NCBI GenBank assembly: GCA_963920705.1
Contig: OY987233.1
Coordinates: 15,053,459-15,117,458 of the forward strand
Reading direction: 5' to 3'
Length of the DNA stretch: 64,000 bases
Origin: Odiellus spinosus
Lineage: Eukaryota; Arthropoda; Arachnida; Opiliones; Phalangiidae
Part shown: in pieces, positions 61,401 through 64,000 of the stretch
Position numbering within the stretch: the first letter of the stretch is position 1
Layout of the letters: each line of letters starts with the position of its first letter
Translations under genes and position numbers: made by a program
The notes under the pieces: generated by a model
What the model was told of the DNA's origin: nothing
The model's input: the letters and a program-made list of their open reading frames with translations, nothing else
The model's database searches: none

Positions 61401-63950
61401 AACACCAATTCTCCCGAACTTAGGAAATTATGGGGAGATACTAGGACAGAAAATTCAGTAGCCATGTTTGACGGCAAAGAAACCCCGGAGGGGATTAAAA
61501 TATTAGGCTTAAAATGGAACCCTAATTCAGATACATACACTTTTGATTTATCGAAACTCGTGGAGATTTTTCAAAATATTAAACCTACAAAACGTTGCGT
61601 AATCAGTGCGGTTGCTCAAATCTTCGACCCATTAGGTATTTTGTCGCCATTTACGATCAGGGCCAAAATATTATTTCAGAAGTTATGGATAGCTAAAGTA
61701 AGCTGGGACGAAACTTTAAAACCAGAATTAGCAGAGGAATTCCTTAATTGGTGTGGAGAATTGCCCAATTTAAGAAACATTAGTTTGCCAAAGCACTATT
61801 TTGATGGGCAAGAAGATATCGAAGAATTAGAATTACACTGTTTTACAGACGCTAGTCAGAATGCGTATGCTGTCGTTATTTACGTTAGATATATTACGAA
61901 ATCGAAAACAATAGGCGTAGCATTAGTTACGTCAAAAGCAAGAGTAGCGCCTCTAAAACTATTAGGAACAGACCCAAGCGCAACAGACCCAGAATTATCT
62001 GTACCCCGGTTAGAACTCATGGGATGCAATTTAGGAGCACGATTAGTAAACTACGTAAGAGATACTTTCAAGGAAAAATTAGTTAGGACATACATGTGGA
62101 CTGATTCCACTATCGCCCTCTATTGGATACGGGGGACGACAAATACTTGGAAACCATTTATATCAAATAGGGTATCAGAAATTCAAAAGCTTACAAAATC
62201 AGAAGATTGGCACCACTGTCCAGGGGTAGATAACCCAGCTGATATACCCACCCGCGGAATAAAAGCGGAAAAATTGCCCACACATACATTATGGTGGGAG
62301 GGACCGAGTTGGTTAAGAAAACCCAAATCGGAATGGCCCTTAGATAAATCAAAGGATGAGAAAATAGACCACCAGGAGTTAGGAAAGGAGTTAAGAAAAA
62401 ATATCTTAGTTGTAAATTGCGAAGCTAAGACAGGATTAGATAAGATAATAGATCTACAAAAATACAGCGAATTGGATAAAACGCTTAGGATTACCGCTTA
62501 TGTGAAAAGAGCATTTAGGAAAAATAGGAACAAAGGACCAATCACAGCCGACGAAATGGCAAAATCAGAAATAGATTGGGTAAATTGTATTCAAGAAAAG
62601 GATTATGCAATCGAAATAGCCACAATAAGAGCAGGGAAGAATTTAGCACCCTCTAGTAAAATAGCCACACTTCACCCACTTTTTAATAATCAGAACCAAT
62701 TGTGTGTGGGAGGAAGGTTAGAACAGTCGGAATTAAGTCAGGAGCAAAAACACCCAATAATTTTGAACTCCAAACAACGCTTATCACGTTTAATAACAGA
62801 GAGAAGCCACCACAAGGTTATGCACGGGGGAGTGCAAGACACGATAACGCAAGTAAGGGAACGTTATTGGATTATAGCAGGTCGCCAATTAGCAAAGAAA
62901 GTGGTCAAGGGATGTATGAAATGTAGGAAATCAATCAGTAAGGCCGGAAGCGCGTCAACAGCGCCATTACCAAAAGATAGGATCGAAGAAGCTCCACCCT
63001 TCTCGGTTGTAGGAATAGATTTTGCCGGACCATTATACATCAAAGGACCCCTCTACTATAAGAATAATAGGAATTTAGACAAGGCTTACATATGCTTGAT
63101 AACCTGCGCGGTAACAAGAGCCGTACACTTAGAGCTAGTACCGTCGTTAACAACGGAAGAATTTATGCTAGCGTTTAGAAGAATGATAGCTAGACGTGGA
63201 ATACCACATACCATCTACAGTGATAACGCTAAAACGTTTCAAAGGGCAGACAGAGAATTAGGAAACATTTGGAAAAAATTAAATGATCAGAAATTATTGG
63301 AATATTTTGGAAAAGAAGGAATAAGCTGGAAATTTATTGCCGAGCGAGCTGCGTGGTGGGGAGGTTTTTATGAAATTATCGTAAAATCAACAAAAAGAAT
63401 TTTGAAGAAGGTTTTGGGTTTGGCTACTCTGACATACCCCGAAATGGAAACGATTCTCTTAGAAACCGAAGCCGCTATCAATTCCCGCCCCCTAACATTT
63501 GTCTATAATGACTCTCAAGAACCAATACCGCTTTCACCTTCGCATTTCTTGTTAGGAAAACGTGTAACTTCGTTACCACCGCAAACATTCAATCAGACCA
63601 ATCAAAATATAACTCGGCAACAATTGACTAAGAAATTAAAATACCGTCAACAATTAATAGATAGGCTTTGGAAAAGATGGCAGGAGGAATATTTACTCCA
63701 ATTAAGAAATGCCCATCATTCGGAAACACAAAAGGACCATGAATTAGAAATGGGAGATGTAGTTTTAGTGCATCAAGATAAGAAACCAAAGCATGAATGG
63801 AAATTAGGACTAATTACAGAAAAAATTATTGGTAGAGATAATAAGATCAGAGCTTGCATGTTAAGATTAAGCAATGGCACAATTTTGAGAAGACCCATAC
63901 AACTCTTGTACCCCTTAGAGATTAAAGAGTCAAAACAAAATAAGGATTAA
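58470..63950 (+). CDS. BEL/Pao retrotransposon gag-pol polyprotein, intact
   Basis: One open frame of 1826 residues starting at an ATG in good context (accATGG). Order of domains: N-terminal coiled region and DUF1759-type gag/capsid (about 135-315); three zinc knuckles (C387-C390-H395-C400; C418-C421-H426-C431; C438-C441-H445-C450); aspartic protease with FLDSGAQASF (D515); reverse transcriptase with FVADIEKAF (D860) and YVDD (D944, D945); RNase H (D1127, E1182, D1212, D1258); integrase zinc finger (H1447 or H1448, H1452, C1482, C1485) and core (D1517, D1585, E1635 in GGFYE); then the DUF5641-type C-terminal domain (about 1720-1815). This order, with RNase H before integrase and a pol Cys-rich gag, is typical of BEL/Pao. 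No stop, frameshift or missing catalytic residue is seen, so the copy is probably young. It copies its RNA to DNA in cytoplasmic particles and integrates it. Confidence 0.97.
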   Translation: METPEERAKRRETDLNKNKTSRKAVRTMTTRQINEVESLLKATNCGIEDLEDAITILQQKEESLIHYDAKIEDLFDNNTEQENDVLKSQEYREKITLAIRKAGRRVASIKGAATSSSGSTVIGSGSGTSATLTRHAKLPKLTVRKFDGDITQWMSFWNQFSSAVHNQPIDKVEKFTYLESYLEGEAKLALTGMYPSDATYDEAIEILEKRFGQTDLVINTHMNKLLFLEPVSKTSNLKGLRELFNTIDINIRSLKSLKEDVQTCGVVLGPQILESFPEEIRLEYRRKRKSEGKMGWDIAHLVEYLREEIESRESCRALNVKINSEKSGANNSQIKEANEKKPPHHRHTASALTTGVTYQQNNRNRNNYQQNQNFRNQNQNRSENVYCVFCEASTHKTNNCNKFNLDQKRSMVREQGRCYLCLRKNHEVRNCQARFQTCLKCNVKHNYAVCDKNPVNLGLERKEEKGEQNQTINIGVASVSNGDELSQTVLLQSARAIVRNPMHQNTGLEIRCFLDSGAQASFIRQDVSRKLKLPIVGETTVGFNTFMSKEVSEEVRRRVRVTLENVEKPEQRVEIVAIEVPYVCNTVTSFKSNEIESFMKIKGWQLADKPTNQIPDSEGMELLIGGDYYWTVASGKTERFGPRIMAIETKLGWAVQGPIDSENRNTLNNCPITIMRVGVVERKADQIIEKFWKLESIGIENEETKGGYLENQEIIEKFNSEIKLENERYHVKFPWKIEKELLPDNLGLATKRGNSLVRRFIRDPMLFEDYKKVIDEQLEKGIVEVVTENSVAPIGTFYLPHQPVKSASATTSLRVVLDGSAHERGNPSLNDCLSAGPNLNPDILLLLLRFRKNKIAFVADIEKAFLQIALSESERDSVRFLWVNAETHENLRENDFRTLRMTRVPFGITSSPLLLALTIKYHIHKVEGADKDVVEILDRDLYVDDLAGGENNLEKAYQTTVGINQLMSGANMRFRKWNTNSPELRKLWGDTRTENSVAMFDGKETPEGIKILGLKWNPNSDTYTFDLSKLVEIFQNIKPTKRCVISAVAQIFDPLGILSPFTIRAKILFQKLWIAKVSWDETLKPELAEEFLNWCGELPNLRNISLPKHYFDGQEDIEELELHCFTDASQNAYAVVIYVRYITKSKTIGVALVTSKARVAPLKLLGTDPSATDPELSVPRLELMGCNLGARLVNYVRDTFKEKLVRTYMWTDSTIALYWIRGTTNTWKPFISNRVSEIQKLTKSEDWHHCPGVDNPADIPTRGIKAEKLPTHTLWWEGPSWLRKPKSEWPLDKSKDEKIDHQELGKELRKNILVVNCEAKTGLDKIIDLQKYSELDKTLRITAYVKRAFRKNRNKGPITADEMAKSEIDWVNCIQEKDYAIEIATIRAGKNLAPSSKIATLHPLFNNQNQLCVGGRLEQSELSQEQKHPIILNSKQRLSRLITERSHHKVMHGGVQDTITQVRERYWIIAGRQLAKKVVKGCMKCRKSISKAGSASTAPLPKDRIEEAPPFSVVGIDFAGPLYIKGPLYYKNNRNLDKAYICLITCAVTRAVHLELVPSLTTEEFMLAFRRMIARRGIPHTIYSDNAKTFQRADRELGNIWKKLNDQKLLEYFGKEGISWKFIAERAAWWGGFYEIIVKSTKRILKKVLGLATLTYPEMETILLETEAAINSRPLTFVYNDSQEPIPLSPSHFLLGKRVTSLPPQTFNQTNQNITRQQLTKKLKYRQQLIDRLWKRWQEEYLLQLRNAHHSETQKDHELEMGDVVLVHQDKKPKHEWKLGLITEKIIGRDNKIRACMLRLSNGTILRRPIQLLYPLEIKESKQNKD

Positions 63951-64000
63951 AATATAATTTTAATAAGTTAAGGTAAAATTAATAAAAGAATTAACTGTAA

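Larger units (their letters stand above)
57631..64000 (+). mobile_element. BEL/Pao LTR retrotransposon, 3' end cut by window
   Basis: The element surrounds the gag-pol frame. Base composition changes sharply from very AT-rich flank to mixed sequence at about 57631, where TGTTATAAG could be an LTR start. Upstream of gag are about 840 bases that must hold the 5' LTR and leader. The 3' LTR is not reached: only 50 bases follow the stop codon. Without the second LTR the left boundary and target duplication cannot be proved. It lies upstream of Syt7 in the opposite orientation. Confidence 0.85.

Overview
This 64 kb window is animal nuclear DNA. It is AT-rich, carries intron-split genes with GT/AG splice sites, and is packed with DNA-transposon remnants, satellites and one LTR retrotransposon. 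Gene structure and the BEL/Pao element point to an invertebrate metazoan; the species cannot be fixed from the sequence alone.

One host gene is visible: the 5' part of a synaptotagmin on the minus strand, most like synaptotagmin-7. Five coding exons (52598-52872, 13650-13722, 12962-13109, 9988-10104, 2364-2527) join in frame into 259 residues: a short lumenal end, one transmembrane helix, a basic stretch, a short linker and almost all of a calcium-binding C2A domain. C2B and the stop codon lie beyond the left edge. An intron of about 38.9 kb separates the membrane-anchor exon from the rest. Inside it, a GC-rich stretch ends in a phase-compatible splice donor (16491) and may be an alternative promoter and first exon for a form without the membrane anchor.

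The introns hold most of the mobile and repetitive DNA. From low to high coordinates: foldback MITEs (0.4-2.9 kb), nested TTAA-target MITEs (4.5-5.4 kb), a 3.26 kb TA-flanked element (6683-9941), a perfect 30-bp array next to a C2A exon (10181-10990), a 32-bp array inside a dispersed element (11197-11955), an 8.3 kb satellite of 534-bp units interrupted by a Harbinger-like element (18192-26492), minisatellites (26.5-27.3, 29.7 and 30.8-32.7 kb), further TTAA and TA MITEs (34-37 and 46-47 kb), a GC-rich foldback element (38.3 kb) and a 153-bp tandem array (42.6-43.9 kb).

Upstream of the synaptotagmin start codon are further MITE copies, three perfect CRE palindromes near 54.1-54.3 kb and tandem repeats at 56.5-57.1 kb. 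The right end is a BEL/Pao retrotransposon in plus orientation with one intact 1826-residue gag-pol reading frame (58470-63950); its 3' LTR is outside the window. I found no credible tRNA, rRNA or CRISPR, and nothing prokaryotic.
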